DNA of 64,000 nt from Vavraia culicis subsp. floridensis (taxonomy: Eukaryota; Microsporidia; Pleistophoridae). How positions within the stretch are numbered: position 1 is the first letter of the stretch; every line of letters begins with the position of its first letter. The notes under the pieces are model-generated. The model was not told the origin of the DNA. It searched no databases and was given only the letters and a program-made list of their open reading frames with translations. This document shows, piece by piece, positions 51,298-61,129 of the stretch. A program made the translations under genes and the position numbers. The DNA is taken from assembly GCF_000192795.1 (NCBI RefSeq), contig NW_007360630.1, positions 1 through 64,000 of the forward strand. The letters run 5' to 3'.

Positions 51298-51576
51298 ATG
51301 ACAGAAGACGAAAAAAAAGATAAACTAGCACTTGATTTCCTAAAGAACATCAAAAACTGTCCATGCATTGTCAATCTGCGATCGAATAGAAAGTTGTGTG
51401 GCATCGTACGCGTAATTGATCACCACTTCAATATGATACTGACAGATGTAACAGAAATTAGAAAGACAAAGAGTAAAAACAAGGGTGTTAAGAAGCGAGA
51501 GGGTACGACGGTTGAACGCAAGATAAAATGCCTGGTCTTGCGCGGTGATAACGTTATTTCTGTGTGCGAAGCATAG
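51298..51576 (+). CDS. SMD2: Small nuclear ribonucleoprotein SmD2
   Basis: 92 aa, full-length Sm fold. Sm1 motif: CIVNLRSNRKLCGIVRVIDHH followed by FNMILTDV. Sm2 motif: CLVLRGDNVISV. The long basic insert between them (RKTKSKNKGVKKREGTT) and the LRGDNV ending are typical of SmD2. It is one of seven Sm proteins forming the ring on U1, U2, U4 and U5 snRNAs. U6 instead carries the Lsm ring. I chose the ATG at 51298 because MTEDEKKDKLALDF gives the usual short helix before Sm1; upstream in-frame sequence is not conserved in style. With U6 and Cus1 it shows that a spliceosome is kept. Confidence 0.88.
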   Translation: MTEDEKKDKLALDFLKNIKNCPCIVNLRSNRKLCGIVRVIDHHFNMILTDVTEIRKTKSKNKGVKKREGTTVERKIKCLVLRGDNVISVCEA

Positions 51577-52915
51577 AATGTTAATTAAAGGGTTAGAGAG
51601 ACTTTTCTGGCAGATAACCGAGGAACACGGGCACATTCAATTTTTTTTATAGTTTACGGTTCTCCACTTCTCTAGGAAAAGCACGGTGAATGAGCACATT
51701 GTGGTAAGATTGTTGCTAAAACACCTCTATGCCAGTGTTAAGTGAAGTATCGCACCGAAGTGACAATGCTTGTGCTATGTACGTATTAATTACGTTTCCT
51801 TGCGCAGCAAAATGGTTTGTGTTCATCACCATTCCAAAATAAATCGTTCGAAAAGACGGGCGCAATGCTCACTTTTGGTGACAAACTGTGGTAGCAACGT
51901 AGTTGATGTTTTAGCAAAAATGAGAATGACCACTATTCCTTCAAATCGTTGTGCGGTGGAATTACAGGCCGTACATTTCCAGAACCATATCATTGTCTAC
52001 AAAAACTAGGCTTGTGGTTGGATGGATTGAATTTGTGGTTTTACCTTCTTCACACATTTCCATGGACTTAAGCCATTGTTCCCCTGGAAGAAGGCGCCTG
52101 AGCGGTTCTGTAAGGCATTCTGGTAAAAAAACGTGCTTGTGTGAAATAAAGATTCAGTGAGGCGGTTATTGGATAAAACCTCACATGCCTAAGCATAGGA
52201 GCGCAAGTGAAAGGAAAACATCACCTTGGTGCTGATTTGCTGCTCATATCTCTTCCGATGTAATTAGCAAAACTAGGCAAACCATATTTTAGCGCGGAAC
52301 GGTTATCCATCTATCCATATCAAGATATTGGTACTAAATACATCATGATGGCCTTTTATCACGTCAATCGGGAGATTCATTCTGTCGGAATGCCGCACTA
52401 TTTTAGTCAAACACGTGCCGCTGTACGGCATATGTTTTCATGCTAGTTGTGCATTAAAAGGCATCGCGCTGTATTTAGTTTCATATCCCGAGTTAAAATA
52501 CCAATTATCATTAAATAAATCAAAATCGTAGATATGTGGTGGTTCTATTGGTAGATCAAGTCTTACCACAAAAAATTTTGAAAGGAGTATTAAATGTGTG
52601 TTCGTTAAGGCAGATGTTCTGAACACGACTTGTTTTTTATTTGCTATGTTTCAATGCATACCAAACACTTTTTTAACGCCTGCTAGATGTCCACCGATCC
52701 CCGAATTGATTTATCCACTTGCAAAGCGAAATGAATAGACGTGCTTTTAGTGAAACAGAACAAGGCAATGAATTCGATGTTGATCGCTAGCACGAGGCTG
52801 TTGGGTAGAACTATGACGGTTTTCCACCCATCACGTGCGATGTACTCTCCTTAATTTTCATTTGTCTGTTCCACACAAATATAATTAACCTCTAATTCGT
52901 ATTTTGCTCCCACGT
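51577..52915. other. Large intergenic region, no firm gene
   Basis: 1.3 kb. Holds a partial dispersed motif at 52733-52755. Short open frames (51770-52009, 51951-52160) have no support. Confidence 0.45.
52733..52755 (+). repeat. Dispersed intergenic motif, partial copy 4
   Basis: GAATAGACGTGCTTTTAGTG then AAA: the core only, without the GTGGTATGA leader. Confidence 0.35.
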
Positions 52916-53401
52916 ATGAAACAAGTTTTGATCTGCGTACTATTCCTAAGCCATATCGTGCACCTACAGTTCGCCCATAACGATCGTGCCATGGACAATA
53001 CACGCCGCGTGCGAAGATCATCTACCAATACGAACAGCACAAGTGCGATGCTGAAGAAATTTAAGAGCACGGTTCAGATCGTGCGAATGGCTGGAAATAT
53101 TCACGAACATATGATTTCCTATGACAAGAGAGACAACTATTTGTACAAAATAGAGGAGAAAACCAGTTTGGTGTGCGTTGCAAATGTGCGCTTGAAACGT
53201 GGCTATGACAGGAAGCTGTGGGTGGAAGAAGAGAAGACTCAACGAGACAGACAGCGGCATCGGTCGTTTGGTCCCATTCAGAAGATGACGAAGACGCAGA
53301 CCTCAAGTATTTTTGGCAGGATTCTTGCCAATTTACCGCTGTATGCCTCGTTGATGGTGCTCCTTGGCACATACCTTTACACACAACTACGTTCTAACTA
53401 G
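52916..53401 (+). CDS. Single-pass membrane protein with signal peptide
   Basis: 161 aa, family not recognised. Residues 1-20 (MKQVLICVLFLSHIVHLQFA) are a signal peptide. A basic Arg/Ser/Thr-rich stretch follows (28-45), then a soluble domain of about 80 residues with one Cys (SLVCVANVRLKRGYDRK). Residues about 136-157 (ILANLPLYASLMVLLGTYLY) form a transmembrane segment with a three- to four-residue tail. The layout is type I. The start is well supported by TTGCTCCCACGT directly before ATG, with an in-frame stop not far upstream. It may be an ER or surface protein; nothing identifies its partner. Confidence 0.65.
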   Translation: MKQVLICVLFLSHIVHLQFAHNDRAMDNTRRVRRSSTNTNSTSAMLKKFKSTVQIVRMAGNIHEHMISYDKRDNYLYKIEEKTSLVCVANVRLKRGYDRKLWVEEEKTQRDRQRHRSFGPIQKMTKTQTSSIFGRILANLPLYASLMVLLGTYLYTQLRSN

Positions 53402-54252
53402 CGATTTCTTTAACATTTGGCCAAAACTGATCGCGGATACCCGTCAGTTGATTAGGATACGTGACATTCAGTTCGTCACTCATTGTCACAGAGCTACCAC
53501 GTGCAAACTATCATAAGAAAGTACTCCTGCTGTAGAAAGAAGGTTGATCTCAACGGCGCTTTATCCTTTTGTTAGAATGTACCTGATTCAAAATACTATT
53601 TTGTCAGTAAAGGCATGTTTACTCATTTCGCTCAAACATTAATTTTTGATCTTTTTGCAAGTTTGTGCTTCTCTCCTCAAACACCGGCAACACCCAGACA
53701 AACACGTTCTTCTTGCATGTGTTAACAATCGCTGCTGTAAAATGGAGGTGCATGTCTCGGTATGAGCATTTGGATTGAATATTCATGCAATGTGCACGTT
53801 AAGTGTGGTAAAAAATGATTGCTATGACACCGTAGAAATGATGAACATTCCAGTGCCCTCAGATAAAAGTATGTTGTTGAGGTATCGTGGTATGAGGAGG
53901 TGTACAAACGTACTTTCAGTAAAAAAGTATGAACTATGGTAGCAGCCATTCTAAGAAGGATGTATTTGCTGGACGGGTGTACCACGAATAATAAATTTAA
54001 ATACCTTCACGGTGCGTGTAGTGCTATCCGAGAGGAGAGGATCAAATAAACACCAAATTTGTTTGCTACTTCAGTTGCTCTACTCAAAAATGGGAAGAGG
54101 TGGCTGAGCATGGCACAGGCAGGTGAACGTGAGTTTCACGCAGCAATACGGCTGTAAAAGACACAAAACAGGAGGTGGTGTTAGTGTCAAATAACACCAC
54201 GTGTTTGGTTCAGTGGATAAAATGCAATTATTGGCTTTTTGTACCGACCGCT
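53402..54252. other. Convergent intergenic region with dispersed motif
   Basis: 851 bases. Contains copy 5 of the dispersed motif (53887-53931). Confidence 0.5.
53887..53931 (+). repeat. Dispersed intergenic motif, copy 5
   Basis: GTGGTATGAGGAGGTGTACA then AACGTACTTTCAGTAAAAAA and GTATG. Shares GGTATGAGGAGGTG with copy 2 and the AAACG...AAAAA core with all copies. Confidence 0.55.
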
Positions 54253-55077
54253 TTATTGAGTACTTCTTCGGACTATTGGCTTGATGATGGGACCGTTGCT
54301 AACCGTATTTTGATTCGTTGATGCATCTGTATCTCTACGTGGAACATGGAGGATTGTGCTACATCGGGTAGGACTGGGCATATCGATCGCTGTTTCGCTC
54401 GTGTTTGTAACGGACGGCAGATCTGAATCAGACCCGGTTGTTTCTTCTTTCAGCGTCAAGTCGGTTGATTCTGCCTCTGGATGAAAGATCACTTCATGAT
54501 TGTCCCTGGGGGGAGGAGTGACAGGTAGCTCAACAATCGGAATCGGGGAATGGTCTTTGTCACACATGTCGGAATCGGTGATGGGAGAATGCTCGAGCTC
54601 CAATAAACCGCTGTGTGACGGGCGATAATTACCTGTTGGGCCGAAAATCGGCACGCTTCCATCGATGTATCCCATGGCATCGGCTGAGCTTGGTGGGTTC
54701 AGAGTGACGCTTCGATATATTTTGATACATGAGGCAAAGCCAAAGAAGACGAGAACAGTGACTACAGCACCTGAGAAGACCAACCAACACGTAGCCATCT
54801 TGTCTTTGAAAGTATCTGCGGCTGCAAAGAAGTTAGGGCAGTTCACCTTGCAGCTTGAGGCACATTCCATTGATCCCCTGTCACTTTTTTCATTGTCACT
54901 GCTATCGTCATCCGTATCCATGGTTAGATTGATTGTCTTCGTGCCTGAGGCATCTTGTTGCACCAATATTTGTATTCCCTCTTTATCATTGGTGTTCCGC
55001 TTGTTTCGACTTGGTGGTTCTTCCCCGTTGTAGACAACCATCTTGTTAGCTTTCTTTGTTGCTTTCTTCTTGCTCAT
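54253..55077 (-). CDS. Single-pass membrane protein with Pro/Ser/Thr-rich tail
   Basis: 274 aa, family not recognised. Residues 1-13 are Lys-rich. An acidic polar region follows, then CASSCKVNC (72-80) just before a transmembrane segment at about 96-118 (ATCWLVFSGAVVTVLVFFGF). There is no N-terminal signal peptide, so residue 1 would be cytosolic by the positive-inside rule, with an exposed Pro/Ser/Thr/Asp-rich C-terminal domain (PVTPPPRD, HSPITDSD). Ser/Thr-rich exposed tails are the type of region an O-mannosyltransferase modifies. A TATAAG box is about 30 bases before ATG and no CCC is present. Function unknown. Confidence 0.65.
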   Translation of the reverse strand: MSKKKATKKANKMVVYNGEEPPSRNKRNTNDKEGIQILVQQDASGTKTINLTMDTDDDSSDNEKSDRGSMECASSCKVNCPNFFAAADTFKDKMATCWLVFSGAVVTVLVFFGFASCIKIYRSVTLNPPSSADAMGYIDGSVPIFGPTGNYRPSHSGLLELEHSPITDSDMCDKDHSPIPIVELPVTPPPRDNHEVIFHPEAESTDLTLKEETTGSDSDLPSVTNTSETAIDMPSPTRCSTILHVPRRDTDASTNQNTVSNGPIIKPIVRRSTQ

Positions 55078-56274
55078 AGCAGGTATGGCCGATCAGAGTG
55101 TTCTACTTATACTTGTGCAATTTGTCCAATTTAGAAGTGCAATCGGCCTGATAGTGTGATAGAGGCATGTCCATTATAATGGGAATATTGTGCTGTGCAC
55201 GGTTTTGTACGACTTTGCCCAAGTACGGATGAATTAACGAATTTGGAAAAATAACATCGATTTAGTCTTACAAACCACAAACATGGTAAATTAGAGAACA
55301 CGTCCTGGAGCACGTACGAGATGAAAGGTTAAGATACATCCTACACAAACTGAAAGGAAGCCGCTCAGTCCATAGAAAACACGGTTTGGTCAGTGGCAAA
55401 GCCCCATGGATATTACCGTTAAAATCGAGCAAATTTACTTTACGGTAATTAATTTGAACAGCAGTAAAAGCAACACCGAAAAAGCTGTGAACAACGTTTG
55501 GAACGATGTGCTGGTGATTTGCTAAATAAGATTAAAAATAATGGTGAGCTGTACTTTTGGAAATTTGCAATAACACCGAGAAGGATTAGAAGGTATTTGT
55601 GCTTTTTTATGGTATTTCGTGAGTATGATGCGGTGTTGCACGATATGGAACGTGTATGAGAGGAGAGAATGTGTAAATCGGAAGTTCAAGGCAATATTTA
55701 TTTTCTCATGTACGCTTTGAGCATATACCATGCATTATGCTGAACTGACGAAGATCGATGTGCACATGAGCGATATTCTTCCTACTATTGCAATACAATG
55801 CTTTGATGCAGAGCGGTCTTAGAGTGCACATGAGCGATATTCTTCCTACTATTGCAATACAATGCTTTGATGCAGAGCGGTCTTAGAGTGCACATTTCAT
55901 TAAATAATGATAAATGAAACGGGAAGAGACACCGAATAATGTTTTTTGAATTGTAGCGTTATAAATGGTTTACTTACTTCATGGGCACACACTCCGTAAA
56001 GCTGCTTCAACATAATACCTGATATGGATGGCGTAATTGTTCCGCTTTGTACCACCATAGACCTCTTGGTTGTTAAAAAAGAAACTTTTCACTTCCATAA
56101 CTTGGTCTGCTTGCTGACCTGTCATATGTGGCGTACTGTTGTAGGAACTGTCCGTACTGATCAACCGGAGTACCCTAAATCGCACAACAAAACCATGATC
56201 AGCAATTAAACAGGCACATCTTTGCGATGTCTGGCAGCGCTAGCCTTTATGCAGCGAACACGAATCACAATTGC
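55078..56274. other. Intergenic with 64-bp tandem repeat
   Basis: 1.2 kb between a reverse membrane-protein gene and U6. Contains the tandem repeat at 55760-55887. No gene is supported. Confidence 0.5.
55760..55887. repeat. Tandem repeat, 64 bp x 2
   Basis: Two apparently identical units start GTGCACATGAGCGATATTCT at 55760 and 55824, followed by a third GTGCACATT stub at 55888. Confidence 0.92.
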
Positions 56275-56284
56275 TATATAAAAA
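56275..56284 (+). promoter_or_regulatory. TATA box of U6 snRNA gene
   Basis: TATATAAAAA lies 29 to 20 bases before the predicted U6 start, the spacing of an external RNA polymerase III TATA box. Confidence 0.75.
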
Positions 56285-56303
56285 TTTTTTTGGGATGCCC
56301 CTC

Positions 56304-56413
56304 GTGGTTTGCACCACGCTATCTTGCGGAACAACACAGAGAAGATTAGCATGGCCCCTGCGCAAGGATGACATGTTAACTTGAGAGGTGCTGGGATGTA
56401 GATCCCAGTTTTT
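56304..56413 (+). ncRNA. SNR6: U6 spliceosomal snRNA
   Basis: About 105 nt plus a T5 run. 5' stem-loop GTGG-TTTGCA-CCAC (56304-56317); ACAGAGA box at 56336-56342, which pairs with the 5' splice site; then AGATTAGCATGGCCCC (AGC triad) and CTGCGCAAGGATGACA, identical to the conserved U6 core. The transcript ends in TTTTT (56409-56413), the RNA polymerase III terminator. Just before it, CTGGGAT-GTAG-ATCCCAG (56391-56408) forms a perfect 7-bp hairpin that I do not know from other U6 RNAs. U6 pairs with U4 and U2 and forms the catalytic centre of the spliceosome. Confidence 0.95.
56391..56408 (+). terminator. Terminal hairpin before U6 T-run
   Basis: Seven perfect base pairs with a GTAG loop, directly followed by T5. 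It may help Pol III termination or protect the 3' end. The pairing is seen; the role is inferred. Confidence 0.5.
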
Positions 56414-56622
56414 AAACTAAAATATTTTGTTCAATGTTACTTGGCCGTGATGATGATCACATTTTGTGTTTGCATTTTTTAAAAGTTACTCGCTTGAAGA
56501 TCATTCCGGTTCACAGCACGCGTCTTGCCAGGCATGTCTGGCGGAATCATGCCGTCAAGCCGGGTTTGTTTACCTTCACCTCATTTATCTTTTAATTTAC
56601 GTTTCACACGTGATTAAGGCAC

Positions 56623-56630
56623 TATAAAAG
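56623..56630 (+). promoter_or_regulatory. TATA box (TATAAAAG) of GDP-mannose pyrophosphorylase gene
   Basis: TATAAAAG starts 27 bases before the ATG, the same spacing as at the two secreted-protein genes. No CCC motif is present. Confidence 0.6.
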
Positions 56631-56649
56631 CGCGAACGAGTTTGTTTAT

Positions 56650-57693
56650 ATGTCGTCCAAATCTTCCAGTGCTATAATACTTGTCGGCGGGTACGGTACT
56701 CGTCTCCGTCCGCTCACCCTGACCCGTCCCAAACCGCTTATACCATTCGTTAACATCCCCATAATAAGTCACCAAATCAAGAAGCTGCACGAGTTCGGCA
56801 CCAGAAAGATAATTCTTGCTGCGAACTACCGAACAGAGGACATTGTGTGCCAGATGACAAAGCTTGCCAACGATCTTGGCATCGAGATCATCTTTTCGGT
56901 CGAAAAAGAAGTTCTGGGCACGGGCGGCCCTCTAGCGCTTGCCCGACAGTACCTTGACGAGCCAACACCGGTATTTGTTCTCAACTCGGACGTAATCTGT
57001 GAGTACCCGTTCGATGAGCTCTTTGCGGCACACCTAGCCTGCAAGAGGAAGGCAACCATTCTCACCACGGTCGTGGATGACCCTTCACGATACGGTGTGA
57101 TACTGAAAGAGGGAAACGGAATTACAAGGTTCGTCGAAAAGCCTAAGAATTATGTAGGGAACACGATCAATGCAGGAATATACGTCATGAACCGTGAGGT
57201 CCTCAATGATATACCGCTCAAAGAGGTTTCGCTCGAGAATGAGGTGTTTGCGCAGATGGCTGTGAGGAATGAGCTGGCAGCATTTGAGTTGAAGGGATTT
57301 TGGAAGGACATCGGACAGCACCGAGATTATTTGGTGGCGCAGCACCTCTTTCTGTCGAGCAAAGGACTGGAGAGTGTGATAGATGAGACCGCCGTGGTGA
57401 GAAAAGAGGCTTTTATCGGCGAAAACGTGGTTATTGGAAAAAATGTAAAAATCGGCATGGGAGCTTACATAAAGAACGCAACGCTCATGGACAACACGGT
57501 TGTTTCCGATTACTGCGTTGTTCTCAACTCTATCATCGGATTTAGCTGTAAAATTAGCAAATGGTGCCGGCTTGAGAAGATGTGTGTCCTTGCCGATGAG
57601 GTAGAGATCAAGGAATGCATAAGCCTAAGGAACTGTATTGTTCTCCCGAACAAGCGCGTAAGTGAGTGCCATGATGAGAATATTTTGATGTAG
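56650..57693 (+). CDS. PSA1: Mannose-1-phosphate guanylyltransferase (GDP-mannose pyrophosphorylase)
   Basis: 347 aa. Residues 11-32 (LVGGYGTRLRPLTLTRPKPL) are the nucleotidyltransferase signature; FVNIPIISHQI, VFVLNSDVICEYPF and FVEKPKNYVGNTINAGIYV complete the catalytic domain, and left-handed beta-helix repeats (IGENVVIGKNVKIG, VSDYCVVLNSIIG) follow from about 255. Length and order match yeast Psa1 (361 aa). It makes GDP-mannose from mannose-1-phosphate and GTP in the cytosol; GDP-mannose feeds dolichol-phosphate-mannose synthesis for the O-mannosyltransferase gene 4 kb downstream. The start follows a TATAAAAG box and not the CCC motif of the housekeeping genes. Confidence 0.95.
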   Translation: MSSKSSSAIILVGGYGTRLRPLTLTRPKPLIPFVNIPIISHQIKKLHEFGTRKIILAANYRTEDIVCQMTKLANDLGIEIIFSVEKEVLGTGGPLALARQYLDEPTPVFVLNSDVICEYPFDELFAAHLACKRKATILTTVVDDPSRYGVILKEGNGITRFVEKPKNYVGNTINAGIYVMNREVLNDIPLKEVSLENEVFAQMAVRNELAAFELKGFWKDIGQHRDYLVAQHLFLSSKGLESVIDETAVVRKEAFIGENVVIGKNVKIGMGAYIKNATLMDNTVVSDYCVVLNSIIGFSCKISKWCRLEKMCVLADEVEIKECISLRNCIVLPNKRVSECHDENILM

Positions 57694-58233
57694 GCCTGCA
57701 ATTTAAAGTTAGTAAATAAAAGTTTTCATTTGATTGTAGCCAGACAATCGACACAGATAATGGCGAATATACGCGTTGCTTATTCGCTGATTTGTCCTGT
57801 ACCGTGGCTGTTTGAGAGCGTGTTTTACACATCAGGCCAAGTCCACGTAACACCGGTACCGCTTTACGATCGCTCATCTGCCGAAGCTGCAAGGTTCTCC
57901 TTTACACGGCATGGTGTAAGATTTAATGTAAAATTTGTATTGGTGGGCTTCAAAATGTGCAATAATTGGTAGATCGGTTATTTAAACGATGGGAGATCGC
58001 ATTAGCAGTTTTATTGAAAGAAGGGCCAAAACCTTTTTCTGATACGTGCTGCAAAAATTCTATGTTGAGCACTGCAGGCAGTGACCATGCGTTGCTAACG
58101 TCTAAAGATCCTGCATGCAGGTTCTTCAGGGAATACACTCGATCGGTTGCCGATGATTTGTCACATTCATGGACTTCTACGTGTATGCTGCAGGTACGGG
58201 CCAGCAATGGCATTGCACCAAAGTTGTGCTCTC
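57694..58233. other. Intergenic before the assembly gap
   Basis: 540 bases. A 70-residue open frame from 57760 has no recognisable domain or promoter motif. Confidence 0.4.
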
Positions 58234-58615
58234 NNNNNNNNNNNNNNNNNNNNNNNNNNNNNNNNNNNNNNNNNNNNNNNNNNNNNNNNNNNNNNNNNNN
58301 NNNNNNNNNNNNNNNNNNNNNNNNNNNNNNNNNNNNNNNNNNNNNNNNNNNNNNNNNNNNNNNNNNNNNNNNNNNNNNNNNNNNNNNNNNNNNNNNNNNN
58401 NNNNNNNNNNNNNNNNNNNNNNNNNNNNNNNNNNNNNNNNNNNNNNNNNNNNNNNNNNNNNNNNNNNNNNNNNNNNNNNNNNNNNNNNNNNNNNNNNNNN
58501 NNNNNNNNNNNNNNNNNNNNNNNNNNNNNNNNNNNNNNNNNNNNNNNNNNNNNNNNNNNNNNNNNNNNNNNNNNNNNNNNNNNNNNNNNNNNNNNNNNNN
58601 NNNNNNNNNNNNNNN
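58234..58615. other. Assembly gap (Ns)
   Basis: 382 undetermined bases. Open frames that run through it are meaningless. Confidence 0.99.
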
Positions 58616-58976
58616 TGCAGAGCTGTTGAAAAGAACGAGTAAAAGAAAATGAATTCTCCAGCATTTCAGATATTTTCTGAGGCATAAGGCAGGTTTGACA
58701 AATCCAATAGTTTTTGTTATTTTAGGAGGATGCTTTACCTGATGTGGACATGATGGGTAGAATAAACGTGCTTTTAGCAAAAAATTGGCACGGAAGGACC
58801 AACAAATGACCAAATTTAATGCGTTGGACCATTAACACGGCAAAAGGTTGCATGAGGTATTCACGGCACAAAAATGTTGAGCGAACCGGTATAACATGCC
58901 ATACTGCGGATAAACTTACGAGTAAAAAACACGCTGTACCGTGAAATTGTTCTTAACAAAGGTATTTTACCATGAT
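58616..58976. other. Intergenic with dispersed-motif copy 6
   Basis: 361 bases between the gap and the 3' end of ECT1. Contains the motif at 58744-58788. Confidence 0.5.
58744..58788 (+). repeat. Dispersed intergenic motif, copy 6
   Basis: GTGGACATGATGGGTAGAAT then AAACGTGCTTTTAGCAAAAA and ATTGG. Best match to the core seen here. Confidence 0.55.
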
Positions 58977-59996
58977 CTAACACCTTTTACTGTTCCGTTC
59001 TTGATAGCCGTAGTAATTGCCGATGATCCTCTGTATGATAGATGTGCTGGTCAACTCGGGAAAATCGCTTCCCACAATTTTCAACTCAATCATGTCCCTG
59101 ACTAAGTGGTAATTATCGAGCGAAGTATCGTTTGCACCGCAAACGATGATATCAATCCCATGATGCCTGATAAAGTCTTTGTCTGGTACTAACGGTGCAC
59201 CTCTGATAATTTTGCTCACGTATTTGCACGCAGACACGCACAGCTCTCTTTCCACCAATGACATGATGGGGCTCACGCGCTTGAGTTTGTGCGAGGTTGA
59301 CTGGTTGAACAGACCTAAGATCGTGTACCAGCCGTTCTCTCTGCACTTTTTCAAGATACTGGCATGTCCTGCATGGAATAGATCGAATGTACCATCGATG
59401 TACACCACTTTTCCCTTGTTCCTCCGCTCAGGAATTTCATACTTTTCTAACAGGCCCTTGAGGTACACTTGGCGGTTGCCTTCATCATCCACACCCGATT
59501 TGACAGGAACGCTAGACTGCAGAGCAGTAGAAACACCCGGTTCAAGCGAGACACTGTTCTCGGCGCCGTTCCAGTTTCCGTTTGATCGCCGCCTGAGAAG
59601 CATGCGACCAACCAATCCAGTTGTAGAAATGTGCAGTGTTCGTTCAACTGTTTTGAATATGCCCCTTGCTTTTGCCTCACCGTAGCAATCCACGCCGTCC
59701 GCATTCTCGATGGAGTCATTACCGTGCACAACGAGATCGATGCCCTTCGATAGCACAAGATCGCACGATGTAATGAACGGCGCGTCCGGATAAACCTCAT
59801 CTACCCATCTGCACGATTGTACAATGAAGTAACGCTCGTCATCGTTCATCACGGGCAATCCCTTGTTTTGGGTGATTTCCACGGATGAGTGCACCCCTGC
59901 AACGAGATACGAGCCAAGCTCTTTGGCCTGTCTCAGAACATTGCTGTGTCCGAAGTGAAACAGGTCGAAGCAGCCGTCCGTCCATATTTTTTTCAT
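58977..59996 (-). CDS. ECT1: CTP:phosphoethanolamine cytidylyltransferase
   Basis: 339 aa. Two cytidylyltransferase domains in tandem, the hallmark of Ect1/Pcyt2. Domain one: WTDGCFDLFHFGHSNVLRQA (HxGH at 14-17). Domain two: VVYIDGTFDLFHAGHASILK (HxGH at 208-211), each later followed by its own LVVHGND or IIVCGAND block. The enzyme makes CDP-ethanolamine from CTP and phosphoethanolamine, the rate-limiting step of the Kennedy route to phosphatidylethanolamine. I chose the ATG at 59996 (MKKIWTDG) since the fold starts at once and CTACCCAGA directly precedes it; the frame stays open upstream, but with no conserved sequence. Length fits yeast Ect1 (323 aa). The RTxGLVGRML motif of domain one is STTGLVGRML here. 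Confidence 0.92.
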   Translation of the reverse strand: MKKIWTDGCFDLFHFGHSNVLRQAKELGSYLVAGVHSSVEITQNKGLPVMNDDERYFIVQSCRWVDEVYPDAPFITSCDLVLSKGIDLVVHGNDSIENADGVDCYGEAKARGIFKTVERTLHISTTGLVGRMLLRRRSNGNWNGAENSVSLEPGVSTALQSSVPVKSGVDDEGNRQVYLKGLLEKYEIPERRNKGKVVYIDGTFDLFHAGHASILKKCRENGWYTILGLFNQSTSHKLKRVSPIMSLVERELCVSACKYVSKIIRGAPLVPDKDFIRHHGIDIIVCGANDTSLDNYHLVRDMIELKIVGSDFPELTSTSIIQRIIGNYYGYQERNSKRC

Positions 59997-61129
59997 TCTG
60001 GGTAGGGCAACCATTTTTTCTATGATTACGCCGGAACAGGCTAAATATGTACCATTGCCCGTCATGTGCACCTGTAATAACGATAAAGTGCTGGCCCGCA
60101 ACAACAAGAGACCAGCCCATACGACAACGCAGCGATTGCTGATTCCTTGTTGTGAGAAATAATACGGGGACAAACACGTCATAATTTCCAAACTGATCAG
60201 AAAGTACGGGTGAATCAAGGGTATTTCGCGTGTACGTTTACTGTGGCGGTCAGGCCCAGCAGGTTGTGCAGATACGCTGTGTGCAGCATTCAATTGAACG
60301 CTTCGCTGCACAGGAATAGGCATATTCAGCACAAGAAGCGTTTTTTGGATAGATAATGCTTTGCAGGCAGAACAGAAACATTCAAAATTACTTTAATTCC
60401 AGTGCAGAAAAGCGGTTTTTGCTAGCTGAGGGGGCAGCAAATCAGAAAAGTGTTCTTATTTAAGACTTTGCAGTGGTAAATGAGCGTACTGTTGGTAAAA
60501 AATGTGAGGAAGTTGTTTTTAACGGTTAATTCACGACAATACCAGTCATGGTACGTACTCAGCACATCACTCGGCAATTTTAAGGGAGAAAGGGAACGAG
60601 TTGAACAGTCTATTATGTAGGATTTGCACATGAGTACACGTACATTTGACGGAACATATGCTTTTACAGCAAAAACACCACATTTGAACGCAAATACACG
60701 TACATTTGACGGGACATGTGCTTTTACAGCAAAAATACCACATTTGAACGCAAATACACGTACATTTGACGGGAAATGTGCTTTTACAGCAAAAATACCG
60801 CGATGTGTCTACCTCTGCCCTAGTTAACGGGTTCCTCGTAAGTAACAAATAATGTCGAAATATGCCTACCAGGTCCAGCATTGAGCAAATTCTTACAACG
60901 AGGACGATTCGACTATCCAAGCTATTTTCTATTTTGAGACATTGTTTAGTGCTGATCTGAGGAGATGCCAAGCATAAGAGATACAGTTACGTTCGTTGTG
61001 TCTTCCTAATAAATGTTTAGTTGAGACAACTCCGTTCAGAGAAGCGCGCAGATACAGCTACCGCTCACATTAACCTCTTTACACACGTTTCTTCCTCGTA
61101 ACATGAACAAAGGCATTTATTGAACGTTT
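59997..61129. other. Intergenic with 60-bp tandem repeat
   Basis: 1.1 kb between ECT1 and the O-mannosyltransferase gene. Contains the array at 60636-60800 and a weak dispersed-motif relative at 60470-60509. Confidence 0.5.
60636..60800. repeat. Tandem repeat, 60 bp x 2.75
   Basis: Units start ACACGTACATTTGACGG at 60636, 60696 and 60756. Each has TGCTTTTACAGCAAAAA in the middle, which resembles the core of the dispersed motif. The length is a multiple of three and forward and reverse frames run through it; I see no start motif that supports coding. Confidence 0.9.

Noticed and set aside
59997..60332. Upstream extension of ECT1
   Set aside because: The open frame continues, but it has a hydrophobic non-conserved stretch and no start as good as the ATG at 59996 after CTACCCAGA.
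60624..60827. Short open frames through the 60-bp repeat, both strands
   Set aside because: Same explanation: duplicated stop-free units, no promoter and no domain.
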